Shown piece by piece: positions 56,086-64,000 of a DNA stretch of 64,000 nucleotides. Numbering within the stretch: the stretch's first letter is position 1; the number at the start of each line of letters is the position of its first letter. The notes under the pieces were generated by a model, which was given only the letters and a program-made list of their open reading frames with translations, made no database searches and was not told where the DNA came from. Source of the DNA: Yoonia sediminilitoris (GTDB taxonomy: Bacteria; Pseudomonadota; Alphaproteobacteria; Rhodobacterales; Rhodobacteraceae). The DNA lies in assembly GCF_003058085.1 (NCBI RefSeq), contig NZ_QBUD01000001.1, forward strand, positions 496,001-560,000. The letters run 5' to 3'. The translations under genes and the position numbers were made by a program.

Positions 56086-57363
56086 CTAGGCCAGGGCAAG
56101 CCCATGTGGCAGGGTTGGTGGCGCGCGATTGAGCGTTTCAATCGCAAATCCAGCCGCTGCTTTGTATTTCGCCATGAAGGCGGCCCTTTCCGCTGCGGGA
56201 ATGACAGTTTCAATATCGTCAAAGACACCGCCGCATCGCTCATCAAGCAAATTGAGCAGCCCGAATGGCCCGGCGCCCCGGTTGCGCAGGACCAATTCGG
56301 AAACCGGCCCGCAAAGCTGTTTATCATAGGCTGCCAGCGCAGCAGGAGTGAGACGGTGTTCAATGATTTGCGCGCCCAAGACGCGGGCGTCGATGATCGC
56401 CTGACTGGCACCGTTTGACCCGGTTGGGTACATCGCATGTGCGGCGTCACCCATCAGGGCAACTGGCCCATCAACCCAAGTGGGAATTGGATCGCGATCA
56501 ATCATCGGGTTTTCGTAGGCGTTCTGGGTCGCCGCCAGCATTTGCGGCACATCCAGCCAGTCATAGCGGAAATCGTCGAAGTGATGGACAAAACTGTCAA
56601 CATCGGTCGGGCGGAACCACCCCTGCTCTTGCCAGCCACCCGTGTTGTCGCGCGTCACCTCGGCGATCCAGTTGATCAGGGCGGTACCGTCGGCATCAGG
56701 TTTGGAGATTGGATAGATCACCATTCGGTGCCGATGTGTGCCCAGTCCGATAAACGAAGACCCGGTGCGCATCGGTTTGGCACGCACCGTGCCGCGCCAC
56801 ATGACCGCGCCGCCCCAATGGATTGGGGGCTGATCTGGATGCATTTGAGCCCGGATGGCGGAATGAATCCCGTCGGCCCCAATCAACAGCTTGCCTGACA
56901 GGCTGCTTGTACCGCCATCGCCATGCACCAGCGTTGCGGTGACGCCTGTGGTCGTGCGTTGGTATCCGGTCGCCTTCGTGTTCAATAAAACCGCGTCCTC
57001 ACCCAGCCGCGCAACCACCTTGTCATAAAGCATCATGTGGAACGCGCCGCGATGAGCAGCATATTGCGGCCACTTGTAGCCCGCGTCAGTGCCGCGCGGC
57101 TCTGCATAAACTTCTTTGCCGTTCAGGCCCACGAGCACCCATTCTTTCGCAGGAACGCCCACCGCATCAAGGTCGGATGCGGTGATGCCCAGATCAAACA
57201 ATTCGCGCACGGCGTTGGGCTGTATGTTGATCCCCACGCCCAGCGGCTTCATTTCGGCAGAGGTTTCGACCACCCGGCACGGCACGCCGATCTGATGCAA
57301 GGTGAGCGCCATGACAAGGCCGCCGATGCCGCCGCCTGCGATGATAACGTCAGTGTTTGTCAT
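56086..57363 (-). CDS. FAD-dependent aromatic monooxygenase
   Basis: Class A flavin monooxygenase of 425 residues, related to 3-hydroxybenzoate 6-hydroxylase and salicylate hydroxylase. FAD motif GGGIGG (10-15), the DG motif in LIGADGIHSAIR, and the GD motif in LMGDAAHAMYPTGSNGASQAI. ATG 57363 overlaps the stop of the acyl-CoA dehydrogenase gene by ATGA; longer starts would extend into it. It is the last gene of a P450-dehydrogenase-monooxygenase operon, pointing to ring hydroxylation of a xenobiotic or plant-derived acid. Confidence 0.87.
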   Translation of the reverse strand: MTNTDVIIAGGGIGGLVMALTLHQIGVPCRVVETSAEMKPLGVGINIQPNAVRELFDLGITASDLDAVGVPAKEWVLVGLNGKEVYAEPRGTDAGYKWPQYAAHRGAFHMMLYDKVVARLGEDAVLLNTKATGYQRTTTGVTATLVHGDGGTSSLSGKLLIGADGIHSAIRAQMHPDQPPIHWGGAVMWRGTVRAKPMRTGSSFIGLGTHRHRMVIYPISKPDADGTALINWIAEVTRDNTGGWQEQGWFRPTDVDSFVHHFDDFRYDWLDVPQMLAATQNAYENPMIDRDPIPTWVDGPVALMGDAAHAMYPTGSNGASQAIIDARVLGAQIIEHRLTPAALAAYDKQLCGPVSELVLRNRGAGPFGLLNLLDERCGGVFDDIETVIPAAERAAFMAKYKAAAGFAIETLNRAPPTLPHGLALA

Positions 57364-58904
57364 GATGCTGCAATGTCCTGGGGTGAAATGATGGGCTGCG
57401 CCAGCCGGTATAGCATATCCGGCGACCCGTGATGGGCTGCAACCGCCGCGATCCGCACCCATGAAGCGGCAAAGAACAGGTCTGCTGTTTGTTGAGCAAA
57501 TGCATGGGCGTGTGGCAACGGGTCGGCGATCCGGGTCATCGTCTCCCGCATCTGTTGCCAGTCTGACAGAAGGTCAGCGATCCGCGGTGAGCCTGCGCCC
57601 AATTCAGCGATCAACGCAGCAAAGCCATCGGCACCACCACCCGCCCGCAATCCACGGGTCGCAATTGTGCGTGCGTGGATGCCATTTGCCCCTTCGTAGA
57701 TCGCGCATATGCGGGCGTCGCGCCATGTCTGGCTTAACCCGTATTCATCCAGATAGCCGTAGCCACCAAGTATCTGGATGCCAAGATCGGCAGCCTCGAT
57801 ACCCGCCTTAGACCCGAATATCTTGCACAGCGGCGTGAGGAAGTCACACACGGCAGGGTCATCGCCGCGTTCAAGCGCCATCAGCGCGATATGGCACATC
57901 GCGCGGGCACCGATCACAAGCCGCTGTTGTGCGTCCAGCATCCGCTGCACATCGGCATGATCATGGAGGTATGCGGGGGATTTGTCGGGCTTGCGGCCCT
58001 GAATGCGCTCGGCTGCATAGGCGCGGGCGATCTGGCTGGCGCGCGCGGCATGGGCCACACCCTGTAAGGCCACATCAAGGCGCGCGTGGTTCATCAGGGT
58101 GAACATCGCGTTCAGCCCTTCACCTTCGATACCGATCAGTTCGCCCCGTGCCTGGTCAAATCGCATCTGGCAGGTTGGCGAGGCATGCAGCCCCATCTTT
58201 TCCTCAAGGCGGGTGACGACAACGCCGCTTTGGGCAGGGCACAGAAATAGCGATAGCCCGCCAAGTCCCGCACCACCGCTGCGCGCCAGTACCAGATGCA
58301 GGATGTCTGAAGACATGTCCTGATCACCGCCGGAGATAAAGATTTTCTCACCGGTTATCTGCCAGCCGTCGCCACTTGGTTCGGCCTTGCAGCGGATCGC
58401 CGACAGATCAGATCCGGCCTGTGGTTCGGTCAGGCACATCGTTGATAGGGCATCACCCGCGACCAGTTTGGGAATCCACTGGTCCTGCTGTGCCTTTGAT
58501 CCAAATTTCAAAAGGGTTTTGATCGCGCCCGGCACCAGATTGCAGACCATTTGCATTGCATGATTGGCACCCGAAAACACCTCTGACACGCCAGCGCCGA
58601 TCAGGGCAGACGCCCCCATGCCGCCGGCCTCTTCGGGGGCGGTCAGTCCCTGCCAACCACCTTCGGCCAGTTGCGTATAAGCAGCAGTAAACCCATCGGG
58701 CATCCTGACCCGGCCATTTTCAAGCCGGGCGTGCTGGCTGTCGCCAACGGCGTTGAGGGGCGCAAGGACCTGTTCTGCGAAATGGGCGAAATGCGCCAGA
58801 ATGTCGCTGGCCAGCGCGTCATCCCAGTCCGCAAGCTGGTCAGCGCCTGCCACATGGCGCAGCGAAAACAGGATATCGTCGGTCGGGGCGGCAAAGGCAG
58901 TCAT
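57360..58904 (-). CDS. Acyl-CoA dehydrogenase (long form with extra C-terminal domain)
   Basis: FAD acyl-CoA dehydrogenase of 514 residues. Conserved CLTEPQAGSDLSAI and KIFISGGDQDM in the middle domain, and the catalytic Glu in AIYEGANGIHA. The extra C-terminal part of about 100 residues matches the long-form family with acetyl-CoA-dehydrogenase-like ending. It starts six bases after the P450 stop, so the same transcript carries them. It should introduce a double bond into a CoA ester derived from the compound hydroxylated by P450. Confidence 0.88.
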   Translation of the reverse strand: MTAFAAPTDDILFSLRHVAGADQLADWDDALASDILAHFAHFAEQVLAPLNAVGDSQHARLENGRVRMPDGFTAAYTQLAEGGWQGLTAPEEAGGMGASALIGAGVSEVFSGANHAMQMVCNLVPGAIKTLLKFGSKAQQDQWIPKLVAGDALSTMCLTEPQAGSDLSAIRCKAEPSGDGWQITGEKIFISGGDQDMSSDILHLVLARSGGAGLGGLSLFLCPAQSGVVVTRLEEKMGLHASPTCQMRFDQARGELIGIEGEGLNAMFTLMNHARLDVALQGVAHAARASQIARAYAAERIQGRKPDKSPAYLHDHADVQRMLDAQQRLVIGARAMCHIALMALERGDDPAVCDFLTPLCKIFGSKAGIEAADLGIQILGGYGYLDEYGLSQTWRDARICAIYEGANGIHARTIATRGLRAGGGADGFAALIAELGAGSPRIADLLSDWQQMRETMTRIADPLPHAHAFAQQTADLFFAASWVRIAAVAAHHGSPDMLYRLAQPIISPQDIAAS

Positions 58905-58910
58905 TGCGGA

Positions 58911-60089
58911 TTACTTCAGCAAGACGGGTATCTGCACGGCCCCACGAAAGCCGAAGCCGCGCCAGATCACGGCGTCGGTGTCAGGGATCTCCATGTCGGG
59001 GAAGCGGTCAAACAAAATCGGCAGCATCACCCGACCCACGGCGCGGCGCGCCACATGGGTGCCCTGACAGAAGTGCGGGCCATTGCCGAATGATTGATGC
59101 GGGTTGCTATCGCGGTAGACCTGAAAGTTTTCACCATTCTCGAACAGTTCTTCGTCGCGGTTGGCGCTGGCTTGGATGGTCATGACAGTGTCACCCTTGG
59201 GGATCAGGCAGCCGCGAATTTCGGTATCTTCTGTCACCAGTCGCGATGAGGCGGAAATCGGGGCCACCCAGCGCACTCCTTCCTCAAACGCCTTGTCCCA
59301 GTCACCGTTGCGTTTGACCTCATCGAGTTGGTTTTTGTTGGTCAGCAAGCCATAAAGGATGGTGTTCAGCGCATCTCGCGGTTCATTGATCCCGCCACCG
59401 ATCGCGATTTTGATGTTTGCATAGATTTGCGACATCTCAATCGGATCATCGGCATTCAACATGACGGAAAAGGCCGAATTATTCGGCGCAGCGCGGTGAC
59501 GGTCCTGTATGCTGTCAAGGAGCGCGTCGATGGCGTCATTTGCACGATCAGACCACGCGAAAGGCGCATCGCGCCAGCCGAAATTGCCCGCCCCTTCGAT
59601 CAGGGCCTGCGACCATTCCAGCATGTCCTCGTCGCTGGCTTCCTCCATGCCAAGCAAAACCGCAAGACCACGGGCGGCGTAGGCCCCTGACAAGATCGAA
59701 AACAGGTCCACAACTTCGCCACGCGGCAGGCGCGAGACATAATCGTGGGCGATCTTTTCATAGCGCGGCATCCAGTCGTTCTGGATCACCTTGGCCCCGA
59801 AAGCGGGTGCCATGGCCATCCGCTCACGGCGGTGGGCCTCGCCGTCTTTGCGCATCAGCGTATGTGCGCGAAAGGCGCGTTGCATTGGCGTATTGGGGTC
59901 GTCGGAGCTGAAGATCGCAGGGTTGTCTTTGACGAACTTTGTGTCCGCCGCCTTGGTCAGGAATGTGCGCCCAGCGGCCTTGACGCGCAAGACCGGGCTT
60001 TCGGCGCGCAGGCGTTTGTAAATCGGGAAGGGATCACGATCGAGCTGATCAAGCGTGATGCTGTCGTCGAGAGGGGCTGGATTTGCCAT
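58911..60089 (-). CDS. Cytochrome P450
   Basis: Soluble bacterial P450 of 392 residues. Heme-binding motif FGNGPHFCQG with Cys341; ExxR helix region near the middle of the C-terminal half. The I-helix reads IGGGINEPRD, where the usual acid-Thr pair is absent. ATG 60089 follows AGAAGGAAG. A redox partner (ferredoxin) is not in the window. It is the first gene of the three-gene unit with the acyl-CoA dehydrogenase and monooxygenase. Confidence 0.88.
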   Translation of the reverse strand: MANPAPLDDSITLDQLDRDPFPIYKRLRAESPVLRVKAAGRTFLTKAADTKFVKDNPAIFSSDDPNTPMQRAFRAHTLMRKDGEAHRRERMAMAPAFGAKVIQNDWMPRYEKIAHDYVSRLPRGEVVDLFSILSGAYAARGLAVLLGMEEASDEDMLEWSQALIEGAGNFGWRDAPFAWSDRANDAIDALLDSIQDRHRAAPNNSAFSVMLNADDPIEMSQIYANIKIAIGGGINEPRDALNTILYGLLTNKNQLDEVKRNGDWDKAFEEGVRWVAPISASSRLVTEDTEIRGCLIPKGDTVMTIQASANRDEELFENGENFQVYRDSNPHQSFGNGPHFCQGTHVARRAVGRVMLPILFDRFPDMEIPDTDAVIWRGFGFRGAVQIPVLLK

Positions 60090-60180
60090 TTTGTTACTTC
60101 CTTCTGATCGGGGGCGACCGCAGTTAAATTGTCTATTGTGCTGCGTTCGGACCCCACCTGTCGTTTGCTCCGGTGGCAGA

Positions 60181-61077
60181 TTATGCCCCGTCTTGCGCCA
60201 CACCGAGAATACGCATCGCATTTTCCTTCAGGATCAACGGGCGCACTTCATCCTTGAAGGGGGCTTTTTCGAAATCGGCCAGCCAGCGGTCAGGTGTGAT
60301 AGCGGGCCAGTCAGAGCCGAAAAGCATCTTTTTCTTCAGGATCGAGTTGGCATACCGGATGAATATGTCGGGGAAATATTTGGGGGACCAGCCAGACATA
60401 TCATAATACACATTCGGTTTGTGCTGGGCAACGGCCAGACCCTCTTCGGTCCAGGGAAACGACGGGTGGGCCAGCACGATCGACATATCTGGAAAATCGA
60501 CGGCCACGTCATCCAGATACATCGGGTTGGAATATTTCAGCCGCATCCCCATACCGCCGCGCATCCCCGACCCGACACCTGTTTGCCCGGTATGAAACAA
60601 GGTAATTACGCCTTCTTCGGCGCAGGCTTCCAGCACTGTATAACAAGCTTCACGATCATTGGGGTAAAATCCTTGCATCGTTGGGTGGAACTTGAACCCG
60701 CGTACGCCAAAGTCGCGGACCAAACGGCGGACCTCGCGCGCGCCTGCCTTGCCTTTGTGTGGGTCCACAGACGCAAAGGGAATCAGGATGTCGTCATTTT
60801 CGGCGCAGATACCGGCAACTTCTTCGTTGGAGTAGCGGCGAAAGCCTGTCTCTCGTTCTGCGTCCACCGGAAAAATGACAGCGGCAATGTTGCGTTCGCG
60901 GTAGTAGGCGGCGGTGTCCTGCACCGTGGGCAGCATGCCAGACGCCCCGGCTGGATTCTTGAAGTAAGCAGCCATGCCAGCCTGAAATTCATTGTAGCCA
61001 TCATCGCGATGATCGCAGCACGGCTCTTCGGCGTGGGTGTGAAAATCGATGGCCTTGACCTTTGCGAAATCGACCAT
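60181..61077 (-). CDS. Amidohydrolase-family hydrolase/decarboxylase (Amidohydro_2)
   Basis: TIM-barrel metal enzyme of 298 residues. HxH motif in IDFHTH (about residues 9-14), a metal His in FKFHPTMQGF and in VLAHPSFPW, and an Asp in FGSDWPAITPDRW. Members include gamma-resorcylate decarboxylase, aminocarboxymuconate-semialdehyde decarboxylase and lactonases. ATG 61077 follows GGAGGACAGC. Next to an enoyl-CoA hydratase and P450, it fits ring cleavage or decarboxylation of an aromatic acid, but the reaction is not certain. Confidence 0.85.
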   Translation of the reverse strand: MVDFAKVKAIDFHTHAEEPCCDHRDDGYNEFQAGMAAYFKNPAGASGMLPTVQDTAAYYRERNIAAVIFPVDAERETGFRRYSNEEVAGICAENDDILIPFASVDPHKGKAGAREVRRLVRDFGVRGFKFHPTMQGFYPNDREACYTVLEACAEEGVITLFHTGQTGVGSGMRGGMGMRLKYSNPMYLDDVAVDFPDMSIVLAHPSFPWTEEGLAVAQHKPNVYYDMSGWSPKYFPDIFIRYANSILKKKMLFGSDWPAITPDRWLADFEKAPFKDEVRPLILKENAMRILGVAQDGA

Positions 61078-61112
61078 GCTGTCCTCCGGCATTCAAGAGT
61101 GCTACGAAAATG

Positions 61113-61146
61113 CTATACAGCAAAACTGTTAATCTATACAACAGTT
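61113..61146. promoter_or_regulatory. CTATACA direct repeats and AACTGTT/AACAGTT inverted repeat
   Basis: CTATACA occurs at 61113-61119 and 61134-61140, exactly 21 bases (two helical turns) apart. AACTGTT (61124-61130) and AACAGTT (61140-61146) are inverted repeats. All lie in the 97-bp gap between divergent amidohydrolase and enoyl-CoA hydratase genes, so an operator is likely. Confidence 0.6.
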
Positions 61147-61174
61147 ATCAAGATTTGCATATTTGGAGAGATCA

Positions 61175-61957
61175 ATGCAAAAGCCGGAAATGGATACCTC
61201 GGTCACACGTGTGGAAATCGACGGCGATATCGCAACGATCATCTTTAACCGCCCCGACAAGCGGAACGCGATGAATGATGCTCTGGTAGATGCGCTTGAT
61301 GCCTTTTTCTCGGACCCGCCCCAGGGGGTGAATGCCGTGATTCTGCGCGGCGAGGGTGGGCATTTTTGTTCCGGTCTTGATCTGGCGGAACATGAAAGCC
61401 GGCAGCCGATCGAAGGGGTCTACCACTCGCGCAACTGGCACCGGGTTTCCGAGATGATTGAATTCGGCGGCCTGCCTGTCATTTCCGTGCTGACTGGCGC
61501 CGTGATTGGCGGCGGACTTGAAATTGCGACGTCGACCCATGTGCGCATTGCCGAGCCGTCCGTGAGGTTCCAGTTGCCCGAAGGGCGCAGGGGTATTTTC
61601 GTGGGCGGCGGCGCCACCGTGCGTGTCGGCCGGATTCTGGGGGCTGACCGGATGCGTGAAATGATGCTGACCGGGCGTAACTACGGAGCCGAGGACGGTT
61701 TGGCCTTTGGTTTGGCACATTATTCTGTTGGCGAAGGCGAAGGTTTGCCGTTGGCGCAAAAGCTTGCCCGCCGGATCGCGGATAATGCGCCATTCTCTAA
61801 CTACCTGATGATCAACGCGATTTCGCGCATCGGGGACATGTCGCGCAGCGACGGGCTGTTCACAGAAAGCCTTGCCGCAGCGATGTCGCAATCATCGGAT
61901 GGCGCGAAGGAAGGCCTGCGCGCGTTTCTTGAAAAACGGGAGCCCAAATTCAGGTAA
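61175..61957 (+). CDS. Enoyl-CoA hydratase/isomerase (crotonase family)
   Basis: Crotonase-fold protein of 260 residues. The oxyanion-hole motif GGHFCSGLDLAEHE and second GAVIGGGLEIATSTH are present. The Glu of hydratases (normally in the second motif) is replaced by neutral residues, so an isomerase, hydrolase or dehalogenase-like activity is possible. ATG 61175 follows GGAGAG. It opens the rightward operon with the TRAP transporter genes. Confidence 0.85.
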   Translation: MQKPEMDTSVTRVEIDGDIATIIFNRPDKRNAMNDALVDALDAFFSDPPQGVNAVILRGEGGHFCSGLDLAEHESRQPIEGVYHSRNWHRVSEMIEFGGLPVISVLTGAVIGGGLEIATSTHVRIAEPSVRFQLPEGRRGIFVGGGATVRVGRILGADRMREMMLTGRNYGAEDGLAFGLAHYSVGEGEGLPLAQKLARRIADNAPFSNYLMINAISRIGDMSRSDGLFTESLAAAMSQSSDGAKEGLRAFLEKREPKFR

Positions 61958-62031
61958 CTTTAAATAGGTTTGACGTTCGGGACGGAATAGCATCGATTAA
62001 CTTCAATCACTCATCTTTGGGAGGAGAAACC

Positions 62032-63081
62032 ATGAAAAGAAGAGACTTTCTGAAAACCACAGCCGCAGGCGCACTTGCCGCAGGTGTTGGAACAAATGCA
62101 GCATTCGCGCAGGATGCCAATTTGCGGTTCCACCAGTTCCTGCCGCCCGTGGCCCCGCTGCCTGCACATGCGTTCAAGCCTTGGGGCGAGCGTCTTGCGG
62201 CGGCGTCCGGAGGCCGTTTGAACGTGCAGCACTTTGACGCGATGGCCCTTGGCGGTCGCCCGCCAGAGTTGCTTGACCAAGCCCGCGACGGCGTTGTTGA
62301 CATTGCGATGTCGGTTGTCGGCTACACCCCCGGTCGCTTCCCGCGTACCGAAGTGTTCGAACTGCCCTTCATGATGAAAAATCCCATCGCAACATCGCTG
62401 GCGTTCCAGCAGATGATCGAGGACGACTTCCAGGACAGCGAATACAGCGACTTCAAAGTGCTGGGTGGCTGGGTCCATGGTCCCGGCCTGATTCACACGG
62501 AAGAGCCGGTCGAAAAGCTGGAAGATATGGCTGGCAAGACCCTGCGCGGTCCGACCCGTATCATTAACGACCTGCTGTCTGAACTGGGTGCAGAGCCTGT
62601 TGGCATGCCGCTGCCAGCGATCCCGGAAGCCCTGTCAAAGGGTGTTATCAATGGCACTGTGATCCCATGGGAAGTGACACCGTCGATCCGCCTGACCGAG
62701 TTGATCTCGAATCACACGGAGTTCGCCGGTGAAGAAGCTCTCTATACCGCGACGATCATCATGGTCATGAACCGTCAGGCCTATGATGCATTGCCCGATG
62801 ATCTGCGCGAGATTCTGGATGCGGAAAGTGGTGCGGCCATGGCGCAGGCCTTTTCACAGGTGATGCTCGATTACGATGTGCCGGGACGTGAGATCGCAGT
62901 GGCTGCGGGCAACAACCTGATCACGCTCGACGAGGCCGAAGTGGCACGCTGGAAAGCGGCTGCGCAACCGGTCATTGATCGTTGGATTGCCGACATGGAA
63001 GGCAAAGGTATCGACGGGCAAGCCCTGATTGATCGCGCAAAGGCGCTGATTGATGAAAAGACCAAGATGCTTGCAGGCTAA
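62032..63081 (+). CDS. TRAP transporter substrate-binding protein (DctP), second system
   Basis: Periplasmic binding protein of 349 residues with a twin-arginine-type leader (MKRRDFLKTTAAG) ending near AFAQ (residue 25). DctP features include a conserved Arg in KTLRGPTRIINDLLSELGAEPVGMP-type region and the TRAP pattern AIPEALSKGVINGTVIPWE. ATG 62032 follows GGGAGGAG. It should deliver an aromatic or alicyclic carboxylate to the permease genes that follow. Confidence 0.9.
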   Translation: MKRRDFLKTTAAGALAAGVGTNAAFAQDANLRFHQFLPPVAPLPAHAFKPWGERLAAASGGRLNVQHFDAMALGGRPPELLDQARDGVVDIAMSVVGYTPGRFPRTEVFELPFMMKNPIATSLAFQQMIEDDFQDSEYSDFKVLGGWVHGPGLIHTEEPVEKLEDMAGKTLRGPTRIINDLLSELGAEPVGMPLPAIPEALSKGVINGTVIPWEVTPSIRLTELISNHTEFAGEEALYTATIIMVMNRQAYDALPDDLREILDAESGAAMAQAFSQVMLDYDVPGREIAVAAGNNLITLDEAEVARWKAAAQPVIDRWIADMEGKGIDGQALIDRAKALIDEKTKMLAG

Positions 63082-63089
63082 GGCCTGCC

Positions 63090-63127
63090 AAGGGGCACCC
63101 GAGAAAGGGGTGCCCCTTTTCTTTCTA
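63090..63127 (+). terminator. Rho-independent terminator-like hairpin
   Basis: AAGGGGCACCC (63090-63100) pairs with GGGTGCCCCTT (63108-63118), an 11-bp perfect stem with a 7-base loop, followed by TTCTTTCT. It lies between the TRAP binding-protein and permease genes, as at 28356, and so probably attenuates rather than ends the operon. Confidence 0.8.
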
Positions 63128-63152
63128 CCTTACAATATTTTCGGGGTTGGCG

Positions 63153-63683
63153 ATGTATGTGATCCTATCACGACTGGCTGAAATCATTGCACGTTGGATG
63201 GCGATTGCAGGGGGGCTGCTGCTTCTGGTGATTATCGCTTTGACCTGTGTGTCAATCGCCGGGCGTGCGCTATTCTCAGCCGGGATATGTTGCGGCCCGA
63301 TCCGGGGCATCTATGACTATACCGAGATTGGCGTCGGGGCAGCGATTTTCGCGTTTCTGCCGTGGTGTCAGGTCAAGTCCGCCCATGCAACTGTCGACCT
63401 GTTCAAATCGGCCATGCCGGACGTCGTGAACCGGGCACTTGATGTTGTGATGAATACGGGGCTGCTGGTCATGGCCTACCTGATCGCAGACCGCCTGCGC
63501 CTGGGGATGCTGGACAAGTTGCGCTACGGTGAGACCACTTTGATCGCGCAGGTGCCGGTCTGGATTGGCTATGCGGCCTGCCTTGTAGGGGCCGTTGGCT
63601 TTGTCGTTGTAGCAGCGTTTTGTGTGCTCAGGTCGGTGCGGCAACTGGCCTTCAACAGACCCGCCTCGGAGGGCCAGTCGTGA
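63153..63683 (+). CDS. TRAP transporter small permease (DctQ), second system
   Basis: Small TRAP membrane subunit of 176 residues with four hydrophobic helices (about 12-34, 46-68, 90-110, 130-155). ATG 63153 follows TCGGGG; a TTG two codons earlier is possible. It overlaps the DctM start by GTGA. Size is standard, unlike the extended subunit at 28429. Confidence 0.88.
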   Translation: MYVILSRLAEIIARWMAIAGGLLLLVIIALTCVSIAGRALFSAGICCGPIRGIYDYTEIGVGAAIFAFLPWCQVKSAHATVDLFKSAMPDVVNRALDVVMNTGLLVMAYLIADRLRLGMLDKLRYGETTLIAQVPVWIGYAACLVGAVGFVVVAAFCVLRSVRQLAFNRPASEGQS

Positions 63684-64000
63684 CTGAACTACAGCTGGCC
63701 ATCTGGTCATTCCCCGTCCTGCTGCTGCTTGTTTTCCTGCGGATGCCAATTGCGCTGGCCATGGCGGCCGTCGGTTTTGGCGGGTCCTACATGATTTATG
63801 GCACGGCATTGCCGGTGCTGAATTCGCTTAAGAACCTGACCTACGGGACTTTTTCGAATTATTCCTTTTCGATCATCCCGCTGTTCCTGTTGATGGGGCA
63901 GTTTGCAACCCTGTCAGGTATGTCGGCATCCCTGTTTCGTGCCGCCGAAAGCTTTTTGGGGCACAGGCGCGGCGGTGTGGCGATGTCCGCCATCGGGGCA
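63680..64000 (+). CDS. TRAP transporter large permease (DctM), second system (3' truncated by the window)
   Basis: The first 107 codons of a DctM protein, starting at GTG 63680 with CGGAGGG upstream. It shows hydrophobic helices and the motif MPIALAMAAVGFGGSYM, then PLFLLMGQFA and HRRGGVAMSA. It has no stop before the window end. Confidence 0.9.
   Translation, partial: MTELQLAIWSFPVLLLLVFLRMPIALAMAAVGFGGSYMIYGTALPVLNSLKNLTYGTFSNYSFSIIPLFLLMGQFATLSGMSASLFRAAESFLGHRRGGVAMSAIGA

Overview
The window looks like chromosomal DNA of a marine alphaproteobacterium, most likely a Rhodobacteraceae (Roseobacter-group) member. The evidence is the roughly 60% GC content, dense operons with ATGA and TGATG overlaps, Sox genes in the order soxC-D-E-F, several TRAP transporters, and a glgP-B-C-A-X-pgm glycogen block. 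I see no rRNA, tRNA, CRISPR array, insertion sequence or phage gene, so it reads as metabolic 'cassette' DNA. Names come from reading motifs in the translated sequence; no database search was run.

Region 1 (1-9476): the 3' part of a sulfur-oxidation locus. It holds a truncated soxC, then soxD, soxE and soxF, a DUF302 protein and a YeeE/YedE sulfur-compound transporter. On the opposite strand are two exported metallo-beta-lactamase-fold proteins and a PAS/AAA+ regulator with a degenerate sigma-54 contact loop. Region 2 (9521-19307): one long same-strand block starting at a perfect 19-bp palindrome. It holds a cyanate/nitrate-type ABC transporter with cyanase, then a second ABC transporter of the same family joined to OsmC, an acyl-CoA-dehydrogenase-like flavoprotein, a rhodanese and a DsbA/HCCA-isomerase-like protein. 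I infer uptake and breakdown of a small sulfur/nitrogen compound whose sulfur could feed the Sox system.

Region 3 (19304-38145): a sugar-acid catabolic island. It holds a phytanoyl-CoA-dioxygenase-like enzyme, two beta-hydroxyacid dehydrogenases, a SAF-domain oxidoreductase, a split transketolase, an SDR, LysR and GntR regulators, a TRAP transporter, a Gfo/Idh/MocA oxidoreductase, an EamA transporter, a DUF1537 kinase, a RuBisCO-like protein, a DenD-like dehydrogenase and a LysE exporter. The palindrome TGGTATACCA (one copy with one mismatch) occurs four times, each time at a promoter of this island, and probably marks the regulon of the FCD-type GntR protein. Kinase plus RuBisCO-like protein resembles the known D-apiose/apionate and C4 acid-sugar routes, but the combination here is not one I can match exactly. 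Region 4 (38227-43653): a broken VOC gene, then a periplasmic dehydrogenase set (gluconate-2-dehydrogenase subunit-3-like protein, GMC oxidoreductase, beta-propeller sugar dehydrogenase, diheme cytochrome c), a glyoxalase-like gene and a ribbon-helix-helix protein. It could make the acids imported by region 3.

Region 5 (43726-55532): a GntR regulator and the glycogen operon glgP-glgB-glgC-glgA-glgX-pgm on the minus strand. A 553-bp spacer follows, with a large inverted repeat. Region 6 (56086-64000): an aromatic or alicyclic acid degradation set: FAD monooxygenase, acyl-CoA dehydrogenase, P450, amidohydrolase, enoyl-CoA hydratase and a second TRAP transporter whose large subunit runs off the window.
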